Assembly (NCBI RefSeq): GCF_027533845.1
Contig: NZ_JAPZVN010000008.1
Location: 124,001 to 188,000 of the forward strand
Length of the DNA stretch: 64,000 nt
Direction of reading: 5' to 3'
DNA from: Streptomyces sp. RPT161
Lineage (GTDB): Bacteria > Actinomycetota > Actinomycetes > Streptomycetales > Streptomycetaceae
In this document: positions 8,779 to 19,626 of the stretch, piece by piece
Position numbering within the stretch: the first letter of the stretch is position 1
How the letters are laid out: every line of letters starts with the position of its first letter
Made by a program: the position numbers and the translations under genes
Notes under the pieces: model-generated
The model's database searches: none
What the model saw: only the letters and a program-made list of their open reading frames with translations
Told to the model about the DNA's origin: nothing

Positions 8779-8814
8779 ACAGGGCCGCACTCCTGAAGTG
8801 GAGTGCGGCCCTGT
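8779..8814 (-). terminator. Terminator of the aconitase gene
   Basis: Perfect 15-bp stem (ACAGGGCCGCACTCC with its complement) and a 6-base loop, 33 bases past the aconitase stop. It separates aconitase from the ngcE promoter region. Confidence 0.8.
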
Positions 8815-8846
8815 CGGCCGTGTCGGGCACGTCGCGCCCGCCGGAT

Positions 8847-11645
<2,799 letters not shown>

Positions 11646-11650
11646 CTAAG

Positions 11651-11669
11651 TTAGGTGAGCCTTACTAGC
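11651..11669 (-). promoter_or_regulatory. Iron-box-like (DmdR/IdeR) sequence upstream of acnA
   Basis: Read on the minus strand, GCTAGTAAGGCTCACCTAA matches the Streptomyces iron box TTAGGTTAGGCTCACCTAA at 14 of 19 positions, with a perfect 12-base right half. It lies 84 bases before the acnA start. DmdR1/IdeR are Fe2+-dependent DtxR-family repressors (established); regulation here is inferred. Confidence 0.45.
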
Positions 11670-11696
11670 GCGGCAGCGGTACGCCCCTCGACAGAT

Positions 11697-11712
11697 ATCT
11701 CGATGTCGAGAT
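11697..11712. promoter_or_regulatory. Palindrome ATCTC-N6-GAGAT, copy 1
   Basis: ATCTCGATGTCGAGAT is the core of an 18-bp palindrome (outer T/A also pair). It lies 130 bases before the acnA start and shares its half-sites and spacing with the copy at 11827-11842. Probably an operator for the XRE domain of the divergent gene. Confidence 0.5.
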
Positions 11713-11826
11713 AACACTAGTACATCACCGCCGCGCGGTCATGCCGTGGCCCCGACCGGCACCCGGCACGGGCTTTGGGCCATTCGCCGCACAGCAGGGC
11801 GCCACACCACCCCCCTGCCGAGCGGC

Positions 11827-11842
11827 ATCTCATATCTGAGAT
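11827..11842. promoter_or_regulatory. Palindrome ATCTC-N6-GAGAT, copy 2
   Basis: ATCTCATATCTGAGAT, ending 11 bases before the ATG of the HTH-MurA-like gene, where a ribosome-binding site would normally be. No purine-rich site is visible there. Binding at this place would block transcription or initiation, consistent with autoregulation. Confidence 0.5.
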
Positions 11843-11853
11843 AGCCTCTGCTC

Positions 11854-13383
11854 ATGACTGACGACTACCTCGTACGTATCGGCAGGCTCATCCGTGACGC
11901 GCGGCAGCACCGCGGCTGGACCCAGTCGCAGCTCGCCGAGGCCCTGGGCACCAGCCAGAGCGCGGTCAACCGCATCGAGCGCGGGAACCAGAACATCAGC
12001 CTTGAGATGATTGCCCGAATCGGTGAGGCGCTGGACAGCGAGATCGTCTCACTCGGATACGCGGGCCCCATGCATCTGCGGGTGGTGGGCGGACGTCAGC
12101 TGTCCGGCGCGATCGACGTCAAGACCAGCAAGAACGCCTGTGTCGCGCTGCTGTGCGCCTCGCTGCTGAACGCCGGGCGCACGACGCTGCGCCGGGTGGC
12201 CCGGATCGAGGAGGTCTACCGGATCCTCGAAGTGCTGGGCAGCATCGGTGTGCGCACCCGCTGGATCAACGGCGGCAACGACCTGGAGATCGTGCCTCCC
12301 GCCGAGCTCGACCTGGACTCGATGGACACCGAGGCGGCGCGCCGCACCCGCAGCGTGATCATGTTCCTCGGCCCGCTGATGCACCGCACCGACCAGTTCC
12401 GGATCCCGTACGCGGGCGGCTGCGACCTGGGCACCCGCACCGTGCATCCGCATATGGCGGCGCTGCGGCACTTCGGACTGGACGTCACGGCCACCTCCGG
12501 CTCGTACCACGCCCAGGTCGACCCCTCACGCTCCCTCAGCCGGCCCATCGTGCTGACCGAGCGCGGCGACACGGTGACCGAGAACGCGCTGCTGGCCGCC
12601 GCTCGCCACGACGGTGTCACGGTGATCCGCAACGCCAGCTCCAACTACATGGTCCAGGACCTGTGCTTCTTCCTTGAGCAGTTGGGCGTGAAGGTCGAGG
12701 GCATCGGCACCACCACGCTCACCGTGCACGGCGTGCCGCACATCGACCGCGACGTGGACTACGCGCCGTCGGAGGACCCGGTCGAGGCGATGAGCCTGAT
12801 CGCCGCCGCCGTGGTCACCTCCTCGGAGCTGACCATCCGCCGGGTGCCGATCGAGTTCCTGGAGATCGAGCTCGCGGTACTCGAGGAGATGGGCCTGGAC
12901 CACGAGCGCAGCCCGGAGTACCCGGCGGACAACGGCCGCACCCGGCTGATCGACCTCACCGTACGGCCGTCGAAGCTGCGGGCGCCGCTGGACAAGATCC
13001 ACCCGATGCCGTTCCCCGGCCTCAACATCGACAACGTGCCGTTCTTCGCGGCGATCGCGGCCACCGCCCAGGGCTCCACGCTGATCCACGACTGGGTGTA
13101 CGACAACCGCGCGATCTACCTGACCGAGCTGACCCGGCTCGGCGCGAGCGTCAAACTCCTGGACCCGCACCGGGTGTTGGTCGAGGGCCCGACCCGCTGG
13201 CGCTCGGCGGAGATGATGTGCCCGCCCGCGCTGCGGCCCGCGGTGGTGGTGCTGCTGGCGATGCTGGCGGCGGAGGGCACCTCGGTGCTGCGCAACGTCT
13301 ATGTCATCAACCGCGGTTACGAGGAGCTGGCCGAGCGGCTGAACTCCATCGGCGCCCAGATCGAGACGTTCCGCGACATCTGA
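11854..13383 (+). CDS. XRE helix-turn-helix / MurA-like enolpyruvyltransferase fusion
   Basis: A 509-aa protein with an N-terminal XRE HTH (residues about 8-60; QLAEALGTSQSAVNRIE) fused to a full MurA-type domain (about 72-505). MurA normally moves enolpyruvate from PEP to UDP-GlcNAc, the first committed step of peptidoglycan synthesis. The active-site pair Lys93-Asn94 (KTSKNA) and a Cys at 190 in GGCDLGTRTV match the catalytic Lys/Asn and PEP-binding Cys of MurA, so activity may be retained. The fusion is known in Streptomyces as a second MurA-like protein. Two identical-type palindromes in its promoter suggest it represses itself and perhaps acnA. Enzyme, ligand-sensing regulator or both remains open. 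Confidence 0.85.
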   Translation: MTDDYLVRIGRLIRDARQHRGWTQSQLAEALGTSQSAVNRIERGNQNISLEMIARIGEALDSEIVSLGYAGPMHLRVVGGRQLSGAIDVKTSKNACVALLCASLLNAGRTTLRRVARIEEVYRILEVLGSIGVRTRWINGGNDLEIVPPAELDLDSMDTEAARRTRSVIMFLGPLMHRTDQFRIPYAGGCDLGTRTVHPHMAALRHFGLDVTATSGSYHAQVDPSRSLSRPIVLTERGDTVTENALLAAARHDGVTVIRNASSNYMVQDLCFFLEQLGVKVEGIGTTTLTVHGVPHIDRDVDYAPSEDPVEAMSLIAAAVVTSSELTIRRVPIEFLEIELAVLEEMGLDHERSPEYPADNGRTRLIDLTVRPSKLRAPLDKIHPMPFPGLNIDNVPFFAAIAATAQGSTLIHDWVYDNRAIYLTELTRLGASVKLLDPHRVLVEGPTRWRSAEMMCPPALRPAVVVLLAMLAAEGTSVLRNVYVINRGYEELAERLNSIGAQIETFRDI

Positions 13384-13447
13384 CAGGGGGCGGGTGGGTG
13401 GGGAGGGTCCCTGGCAGCCCCACCCACCCGCATCCGCCTATCTCGGC

Positions 13448-14563
13448 TCACCGGTACAACTCCCGCGCGATGATGGACCGCTGCACCTCGGTCGCCCCCT
13501 CATAGATCCGCGGCGCCCGCACCTCGCGATAGAGGTGCTCCAGCAGATGCCCCGCGCGCAGCGCACCGGCCCCGTGCAGTTGGACGGCGGCGTCCACCAC
13601 GTACTGCGCGGTCTCAGTGGCGAACAGCTTGGCCATCGCCGACCGCTTGGCGATGTCGGGGGCCCCGGCGTCGTACGCCTCCGCGGCGGCCAGCACCAGC
13701 AGCCGCGCCGCCTCGGTGCGGGTGGCCATCTCGGCCAGGGTGTGGCCCACGGCCTGCAGGTCCTTCAACGGCCCGCCGAACGCCGTGCGTTGACCGGCGT
13801 GATGGACGGCGGCGTCGAGCGCCGCCCCCGCCATGCCGACCGCGAACGCGCCGACGCTCGGCCTGAACAGGTTCAGCGTCTCCATGGCGACCCGGAAGCC
13901 GCGCTCCGGTTCGCCCAGCAGATCGTCCGGACCGACCGGCACCCCGTCGAAGCTCAGGCTGCCGATGGGGTGCGGGGAGAGCATCCGGATCGGCTCGCCG
14001 GTAAGTCCAGGGCGGTCGGCCGGGACGAGGAAGGCGGTCACGCCGCGCGCCCCGGCATCCGGTGCGGTACGGGCGAAGACCGTGTAGAAGTCGGCTTCCG
14101 GCGCGTTGGAGATCCAGCGCTTGGTACCGGTCAGCCGCCACCCGGCGCCGTCCGGCTCGGCCCGCAGCCGCAGCGCCGCGGCGTCGGACCCCGCGTCCGG
14201 CTCGGTCAGCGCGAAGGCGGCCACCGCACGGCCCGAGGCCACCAGCGGGATCCAGCGCCGCGCCAACTGCGGTGCGCGCAGCACCGGATGGGCGCCGAGG
14301 CCCTGGAGCGCCAGCGCGGTCTCCGCCTCGGTGCACTCGCGGGCCAGCGACTCGCGCAGCAGGCACAGGTCCAGGGCGCGGGGCCGGCCGTCCACCGGGA
14401 ACAGCCGCTCCAGCATTCCCAGACGGGCGAGTTCGGCGAGCAGCGGCCGGTTGACCCGGCCGGGCTCGCCCGCCTCGGCGAGCGGACGCAGCCGGGTGGC
14501 CGCCTGCTCGCGGACGCGCTCACACCACGCCTGCTGTTCGGGATCGAGTGCGAACACCGGCAC
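13448..14563 (-). CDS. Acyl-CoA dehydrogenase
   Basis: FAD-dependent acyl-CoA dehydrogenase (371 aa). Three ACAD domains are seen: helical N-domain (1-110), beta-domain with FALTEPDAGSDAAALRL near 155, and C-domain (about 220-371) with QRTAFGGPLKDLQAVGHTLA. The catalytic base is expected in YEGATEVQ, about 15 residues from the end. It is transcribed divergently from the aryl-CoA ligase across a 151-base gap, placing it in the aromatic-acid cluster, where it may oxidise the reduced ring-CoA intermediate before ring opening. The exact substrate cannot be read from sequence. Confidence 0.87.
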   Translation of the reverse strand: MPVFALDPEQQAWCERVREQAATRLRPLAEAGEPGRVNRPLLAELARLGMLERLFPVDGRPRALDLCLLRESLARECTEAETALALQGLGAHPVLRAPQLARRWIPLVASGRAVAAFALTEPDAGSDAAALRLRAEPDGAGWRLTGTKRWISNAPEADFYTVFARTAPDAGARGVTAFLVPADRPGLTGEPIRMLSPHPIGSLSFDGVPVGPDDLLGEPERGFRVAMETLNLFRPSVGAFAVGMAGAALDAAVHHAGQRTAFGGPLKDLQAVGHTLAEMATRTEAARLLVLAAAEAYDAGAPDIAKRSAMAKLFATETAQYVVDAAVQLHGAGALRAGHLLEHLYREVRAPRIYEGATEVQRSIIARELYR

Positions 14564-14714
14564 CGGGCTGCCTCCTCGTTTCGCGGTCTGACGGAACCCA
14601 ACGCGTTGCTTATCGCGGTCTGTTGACTGTCGTCACCATCACGTTACGCTGATTCGGCAATCGCACGGCCGGATTCCCACCCTTGCCCGGACCGTCGCAA
14701 AGGGGCGACCCACG

Positions 14715-16334
14715 ATGGACCTGCTGCCCTCCGCACATCTGGACACCTTCGCGCGCGACCACCTGCCGCCGCCGGAACAGTGGCCGGGTCTGCTGCTCGA
14801 CGCACCACTGCCGCGGTACCCGGACCGGCTCAACTGCGGTACGGAACTGCTGGACGCCAGCGCCGAACGCTTCGGCCCCGACCGCCCCTGCCTGCGCATG
14901 CCGGGCGGCGAGGTGTGGAGCTACGAGGAGCTGCGGGCGGCCTCCGACCGCGTGGCACGGGTGCTGGTGGAGGACCTGGGGGTGGTCCCGGGGAACCGGG
15001 TGCTGCTCCGGGGACCCAACTCGCCCTGGCTGGTGGCCTGTTGGTTCGCGGTGATGAAGGCCGGCGCGGTCGCGGTGACCGTGCTGGCCGCGCACCGCCC
15101 CCGGGAGCTGGCGGTGATCTGCCGGATCGCCCGGGTACGGCACGCGCTGTGTGACATCCGGTCACTCGACGACCTGGAGAAGGCCGAGGTGCCGGGGCTG
15201 CGCACGGCGGCGTTCGGCGGCGAGCGGCCGGGGGACCTGACGCGGCTCGCCCAGCGTAAGCCGGATCGTTTCCCCGCGGTCGCCACCTCGGCGGACGACG
15301 TGGCGCTGATCGCCTTCACCTCGGGGACGACCGGAATGCCGAAGGGGTGCATGCACTTCCACCGGGATGTCCTGGCCATCGCCGACACCTTCTCCGCGCT
15401 GGTGCTGCGGCCGGAGAAGTCCGATGTCTTCGCCGGAAGCCCGCCGTTGGGGTTCACCTTCGGGCTCGGCGGCCTGGTGGTCTTCCCGCTGCGCGCCGGG
15501 GCGTCCACGCTGCTGCTCGAACGGGCCGGTGCCGAGACGCTGCTGGAGGCGGTGACCCGGCACCGGGTGAGCGTGCTGTTCACCGCGCCGACGGCGTACC
15601 GCGCCATGCTGGGCGCGCTGGAGGGCGGCGGATACGACATCTCCTCGCTGCGGCGGTGCGTTTCGGCCGGGGAGAACCTGTCGGCGGACACCTGGCAGGC
15701 GTGGCACGAGCGCACCGGCATCGAGATCATCAACGGCATCGGCGCCACCGAGATGCTGCACATCTTCATCTCCGCGGCCGACGGTGCGATCCGGCCGGGC
15801 ACCACCGGGGTGCCGGTCCCCGGCTACCAGGCGCGGGTCGTCGACGAGTCGGGCGGCGAACTACCGGACGGAGAGCCGGGGTTGCTGGCGGTACGCGGCC
15901 CGACCGGCTGCCGGTACCTGGCCGACGAGCGGCAGCGCGACTACGTACGCGACGGCTGGAACATCACCGGCGACACCTATGTGCGCGACGCGGACGGCTA
16001 CTTCACCTACGTGGCACGCGCCGACGACATGATCATCTCGGCCGGGCACAACATCGCCGCGCCGGAGGTCGAGGAGGCCCTGTCCCGCCATCCGGCCGTG
16101 CGCGAGGTGGCGGTGATCGGCGTCCCCGACCCGGACCGCGGGCGGATCACCAAGGCGTACGTGGTGCTGCGCGACGGGGTGCCGCGGGACGAGCGGACGG
16201 TGCGGGCGCTGCGGGAGTTCGCCAAGGGCGAGATGGTGCCGTACAAGTGCCCGCGCGAGGTCGCGTTCCTGGACGCGCTGCCGCGTACCCCCACGGGCAA
16301 GCTGCAACGCTTCCGGCTGCGCGACCTAGAGTGA
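14715..16334 (+). CDS. Aryl-CoA ligase, 2-aminobenzoate/benzoate type
   Basis: AMP-forming acyl-CoA synthetase (539 aa) of the ANL superfamily, closest in layout to benzoate/2-aminobenzoate-CoA ligases. The ATP loop TSGTTGMPKGCMHFHRD is near residue 205, GATE near 345, and the hinge ARADDMIISAGHNI near 435; the catalytic Lys lies in TPTGKLQR at the C-terminus. It would activate anthranilate (or a related aryl acid) to its CoA ester in the cytoplasm. ATG 14715 is preceded by AAAGGGG. The paaX-like gene begins five bases after its stop, so they form an operon. Anthranilate is preferred because of the monooxygenase/reductase fusion nearby; salicylate or benzoate are alternatives. Confidence 0.85.
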   Translation: MDLLPSAHLDTFARDHLPPPEQWPGLLLDAPLPRYPDRLNCGTELLDASAERFGPDRPCLRMPGGEVWSYEELRAASDRVARVLVEDLGVVPGNRVLLRGPNSPWLVACWFAVMKAGAVAVTVLAAHRPRELAVICRIARVRHALCDIRSLDDLEKAEVPGLRTAAFGGERPGDLTRLAQRKPDRFPAVATSADDVALIAFTSGTTGMPKGCMHFHRDVLAIADTFSALVLRPEKSDVFAGSPPLGFTFGLGGLVVFPLRAGASTLLLERAGAETLLEAVTRHRVSVLFTAPTAYRAMLGALEGGGYDISSLRRCVSAGENLSADTWQAWHERTGIEIINGIGATEMLHIFISAADGAIRPGTTGVPVPGYQARVVDESGGELPDGEPGLLAVRGPTGCRYLADERQRDYVRDGWNITGDTYVRDADGYFTYVARADDMIISAGHNIAAPEVEEALSRHPAVREVAVIGVPDPDRGRITKAYVVLRDGVPRDERTVRALREFAKGEMVPYKCPREVAFLDALPRTPTGKLQRFRLRDLE

Positions 16335-16338
16335 TCGC

Positions 16339-17172
16339 GTGGAAGGGCAACGTACCGAGGGGCATACGCCGAGTTCGCTGATCCTGACGTTCTTCGGGGC
16401 GTACGGCCGGGCGGAGTGCGCGGGACGGGTGGCGGTCGCCGCGCTGATCCGGCTGCTGGGCGCCGCGGACGTCGACCCGCAGTCGGTGCGCTCGGCGGTC
16501 TCCCGGCTCAAGCGGCGCGAACTGCTGGTCGCCGACCGGGTGGGCGCGGCGGCGGCCTACCGGCTCTCGGCGGACGCCACCGAGCTGCTGGCGGACGGCG
16601 ACCGCCGGATCTACCGGCACCCCCCGGCCGCGGGCGCGGACGGCTGGGTGCTGGTGGTCTTCTCGGTCCCGGAGACCGAACGCCGAAAGCGCCATCTGCT
16701 GCGCTCACGGCTGTCCCGCCTGGGCTTCGGCACGGCCGCCCCCGGTGTGTGGATCGCCCCCGCGCAACTCTACGAGGAGGCCCGGCACACCCTGGACCGG
16801 CTCGGCCTGGCCGGCTACGCCGACCTGTTCCGCGGCGACCACCTGGGCTTCGAGCCCACACGGGAGTCGGTCAGCCGCTGGTGGGACCTGGACGCCATCG
16901 CCGCGCTGCACCGGGCGTTCCTGGCCGAGCAGGAGCCGGTACTGGCCGCCTGGTCCCGCCGCGCCTGCGTACCGCCGCAGGACGCCTTCCGCGACTACCT
17001 ACGGGTGCTGGACTCGTGGCGCCGTCTGCCGTACGCGGATCCCGGCCTCCCGGCCGAACTGCTCCCCGCGGACTGGCCCGGCGGCCGGGCCGCGGAGGTG
17101 TTCTCGGCGTTGCACGAGCGGCTGCGCGAGCCGGGCGCGCAGTTCGTACGGGCGGTTCATCGGATGCCGTGA
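16339..17172 (+). CDS. PaaX-family transcriptional regulator
   Basis: PaaX-type repressor (277 aa). The N-terminal winged helix (residues 12-75) includes VDPQSVRSAVSRLKRRELL. A central ferredoxin-like domain begins at WVLVVFSVPETERRKRHLLR, and a C-terminal helical region completes the fold. PaaX proteins bind aryl-CoA esters such as phenylacetyl-CoA to relieve repression (established for E. coli PaaX). The GTG start at 16339 lies just after the ligase stop. It probably controls this aryl-CoA cluster and senses its CoA thioester; that is inferred from position. It converges with the monooxygenase gene across 39 bases. Confidence 0.87.
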   Translation: MEGQRTEGHTPSSLILTFFGAYGRAECAGRVAVAALIRLLGAADVDPQSVRSAVSRLKRRELLVADRVGAAAAYRLSADATELLADGDRRIYRHPPAAGADGWVLVVFSVPETERRKRHLLRSRLSRLGFGTAAPGVWIAPAQLYEEARHTLDRLGLAGYADLFRGDHLGFEPTRESVSRWWDLDAIAALHRAFLAEQEPVLAAWSRRACVPPQDAFRDYLRVLDSWRRLPYADPGLPAELLPADWPGGRAAEVFSALHERLREPGAQFVRAVHRMP

Positions 17173-17211
17173 CCGGCGGGAGCGGCGGCTTGACCTTCGA
17201 GACCGCCGTCC

Positions 17212-19626
17212 TCACCTGGCCTCCAACGTCAACCGCGGCTTGGGTCCGTCGACCCGACCCGTCGGCGGACGCCTGGAGCCCGCCTGATACGGCAGCGGCC
17301 ACTGCGCACCCGGCCCCGAGTAGCCCTGCTCCGCGGCCGCGTGCAGGGTCCAGTTGGGGTCGTACAGGTGCGGACGCGCGAGCGCGCAAAGATCCGTACG
17401 GCCCGCCAGGACAAGGGAGTTCACGTCGTCCCAGGAGGAGATGGCGCCAACCGCGATCACCGGGATGCCCAACTGGTTGCGGATGCGGTCGGCGTACGGC
17501 GTCTGGTACGAGCGGCCGAACGCGGGGCGTTCGTCGGGCACGACCTGGCCGGTGGAGACGTCGATGGCGTCGGCGCCGTGCGCCGCGAAGGCACGGGCGA
17601 TCTCGACCGCGTCGTCGGCGGTGGTGCCGCCGTCCGCCCAGTCGGTGGCTGATATCCGTACCGTCATGGGCCGCTCCGCGGGCCAGACCTCGCGTACCGC
17701 GTCGAAGACCTCCAGGGGGTAGCGCAGCCGTCCGGTCAGGTCACCGCCGTAGCGGTCGGTGCGCTGGTTGGTCAGCGGTGAGAGGAAGCCCGACAGCAGG
17801 TAGCCGTGGGCGCAGTGGAGTTCGAGCAGGTCGAAGCCCGCACGCGCGCCGCGTACGGCGGCGGCCGTGAACTGCTCGCGGATCTCGGTGAGTCCCGCCG
17901 CGTCCAGCGCGTGCGGCACCTGGTTCACCCCGGGCCGGTACGGCAGTGCGGAGGCGGCGGCCAGCGGCCAGTTGCCGTCCGGCAGCGGCTGGTCGATGCC
18001 CTCCCACATCAGCCGGGTCGAGCCCTTGCGGCCGCTGTGGCCGAGTTGCAGGCCGAGCGCCGCCGGGGACTGGCCGTGCGCGAAGTCCACGATGCGCCGC
18101 CAGGCGTCCTCGTGCCGGTCGGTGTAGAGCCCGGCGCAGCCCGGTGTGATCCGCCCCTGCGGGCTGACGCACACCATTTCGGTCATCACCAGGCCCGCGC
18201 CGCCCAGCGCCCGGGCGCCCAGGTGGACCAGGTGGAAGTCGCCCGGTGTGCCGTCGGCCGAGGAGTACATGTCCATGGGCGAGACGACCACGCGGTTGCG
18301 CAGTGTGAGACCGCCCAGCCGGAAGGGGGCGAACATCGGCGGGGTGCCCGGCTCGACGCCGAACTCGGTCTCGACGGCGGCGGTGAAGTCCGGGTCGCGC
18401 AACCGCAGGTTGTCATGGGTGACCCGGCGGCTGCGGGTGAGCAGGTTGAAGGCGAACTGCCGCTTCGGCTGGTCGGCGTACTGGGCCAGTTCCTCGAACC
18501 ACTCCAGGCTGGCCAGCGCCGCGCGCTGGGTGCTCTCCACCACGGCCCGGCGCTCGGCCTCGTAGGCCGCCAACGCCGTGTCCAGGTCGGGTTGTTCCCG
18601 CAGGTTTGCGGCGAGGGCGAGGGCATCCTCCATGGCGAGCTTGGTGCCGGAGCCGATGGAGAAGTGCGCGGTGTGCGCGGCGTCGCCGAGCAGCACCACC
18701 CGTCCTGCCCGCCAACTGCCGTTGGTCACTGTGGTGAACGCCGTCCAGCGGGAGCGGTTGGAGCGCAGCCGGTGGCCGCCGAGCAGATCGGCGAAGACCT
18801 TCTCGCACAGCGCGATCGAGCCTTCCTCGTCCAAGCGGTCGAGGCCCGCGCTCCGCCACACCTCCTCGCGCATCTCCACTATGAAGGTGCTGGCACCATC
18901 CAAATGGGAGCGCGAAGCGCCTCCGTTGAGGGTGGAAGCGCCTCCGTTGAGGGTGGTGGCGGGCGACGGGCGATCATCACTGCGGCGCGAAGCGCCTCCG
19001 TTGAGGGTGGTGGTGGGCGACGGGCGGGCGAAGGGATAGCCGTGCGCCTGCATCAGGCCGTGCGGGGTTTCGGCGATCTCGAAACGGAAGGCGTCCAGGA
19101 CGAGATCGGTGGCCAGCCACACATACCGGCAGCGGTGCGTGGTCAGGCTCGGCCGGAAGACGTCCCGGTACGCCTCCCGGGTCGCGCTGTGCACCCCGTC
19201 CGCGGCGATCACCAGGTCGTGCTCCCGGGCCAACTCGGCGGCTGGCGGCGCGGTTTCGGCGAACCGCAGCCGTACGCCGAGGCTCCGGCAGCGGTCGTGC
19301 AGCACGGCGAGCAGCCGGCGGCGGCCGAGCGCGGCGAAGCCATGGCCGCCGGAGCGGATGACCGTACCGCGATGGGACACGTCGATCGCGTCCCAGCGTA
19401 CGAACTCCTCGCTCAGCGCCCGGTACACGACCGGGTCGGCGTGCTCGATCCCGCCGAGGGTCTCGTCGGAGAGGACGACTCCGAAGCCGAAGGTGTCATC
19501 GGGGGCGTTGCGCTCCCAGACGGTGATCTCCCGTGCCGGGTCCAGCCGTTTGAGCAGCGCGGCGGCGTACAGGCCGCCGGGGCCCGCGCCGATCACCGCG
19601 ATCCGCCGCGGACCTGCCGCGGTCAC
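17212..19626 (-). CDS. FAD monooxygenase / old-yellow-enzyme fusion (2-aminobenzoyl-CoA monooxygenase/reductase type)
   Basis: Bifunctional flavoprotein (804 aa). Residues 1 to about 400 are a class A FAD monooxygenase (IAVIGAGPGGLYAAALL near the N-terminus, DG motif VIAADGVHS, GD motif VVLLGDAAH). About 430-780 is an FMN-dependent OYE-like reductase barrel (NRVVVSPMDMYS, QLGHSGRKGS, ELHCAHGYLLSGFLSP). This architecture is that of 2-aminobenzoyl-CoA monooxygenase/reductase, which hydroxylates and then reduces the ring; databases often call it salicylyl-CoA 5-hydroxylase. GTG 19626 overlaps the hydratase stop as GTGA. Oddly, residues about 197-241 are an in-frame insert of short DNA repeats between GYPFA and STFIVEM. 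Confidence 0.87.
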   Translation of the reverse strand: MTAAGPRRIAVIGAGPGGLYAAALLKRLDPAREITVWERNAPDDTFGFGVVLSDETLGGIEHADPVVYRALSEEFVRWDAIDVSHRGTVIRSGGHGFAALGRRRLLAVLHDRCRSLGVRLRFAETAPPAAELAREHDLVIAADGVHSATREAYRDVFRPSLTTHRCRYVWLATDLVLDAFRFEIAETPHGLMQAHGYPFARPSPTTTLNGGASRRSDDRPSPATTLNGGASTLNGGASRSHLDGASTFIVEMREEVWRSAGLDRLDEEGSIALCEKVFADLLGGHRLRSNRSRWTAFTTVTNGSWRAGRVVLLGDAAHTAHFSIGSGTKLAMEDALALAANLREQPDLDTALAAYEAERRAVVESTQRAALASLEWFEELAQYADQPKRQFAFNLLTRSRRVTHDNLRLRDPDFTAAVETEFGVEPGTPPMFAPFRLGGLTLRNRVVVSPMDMYSSADGTPGDFHLVHLGARALGGAGLVMTEMVCVSPQGRITPGCAGLYTDRHEDAWRRIVDFAHGQSPAALGLQLGHSGRKGSTRLMWEGIDQPLPDGNWPLAAASALPYRPGVNQVPHALDAAGLTEIREQFTAAAVRGARAGFDLLELHCAHGYLLSGFLSPLTNQRTDRYGGDLTGRLRYPLEVFDAVREVWPAERPMTVRISATDWADGGTTADDAVEIARAFAAHGADAIDVSTGQVVPDERPAFGRSYQTPYADRIRNQLGIPVIAVGAISSWDDVNSLVLAGRTDLCALARPHLYDPNWTLHAAAEQGYSGPGAQWPLPYQAGSRRPPTGRVDGPKPRLTLEAR
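18910..19026. repeat. Three direct repeats inserted in the FAD domain
   Basis: The 19-mer GAAGCGCCTCCGTTGAGGG occurs at 18914-18932, 18935-18953 and 18989-19007. Copies 2 and 3 also share the tail GGTGG(C/T)GGGCGACGGGCG. Copies 1 and 3 share the head GCGC. Each contains the small hairpin CCTC-CGTT-GAGG. Translated, they give repeated TLNGGAS units inside the monooxygenase. The core GCCTCCGTTGAGG recurs at 40231-40243, suggesting a dispersed element. Confidence 0.8.

Noticed and set aside
18910-19026. Repeat group considered as a CRISPR array
   Set aside because: Only three copies, irregular spacers of 2 and 35 bases, inside an open coding frame, and no cas genes nearby.
17212-19626. Salicylyl-CoA 5-hydroxylase as the primary name of the fusion protein
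   Set aside because: The fused old-yellow-enzyme domain is the hallmark of 2-aminobenzoyl-CoA monooxygenase/reductase; no gentisate dioxygenase is nearby to continue a salicylate route.
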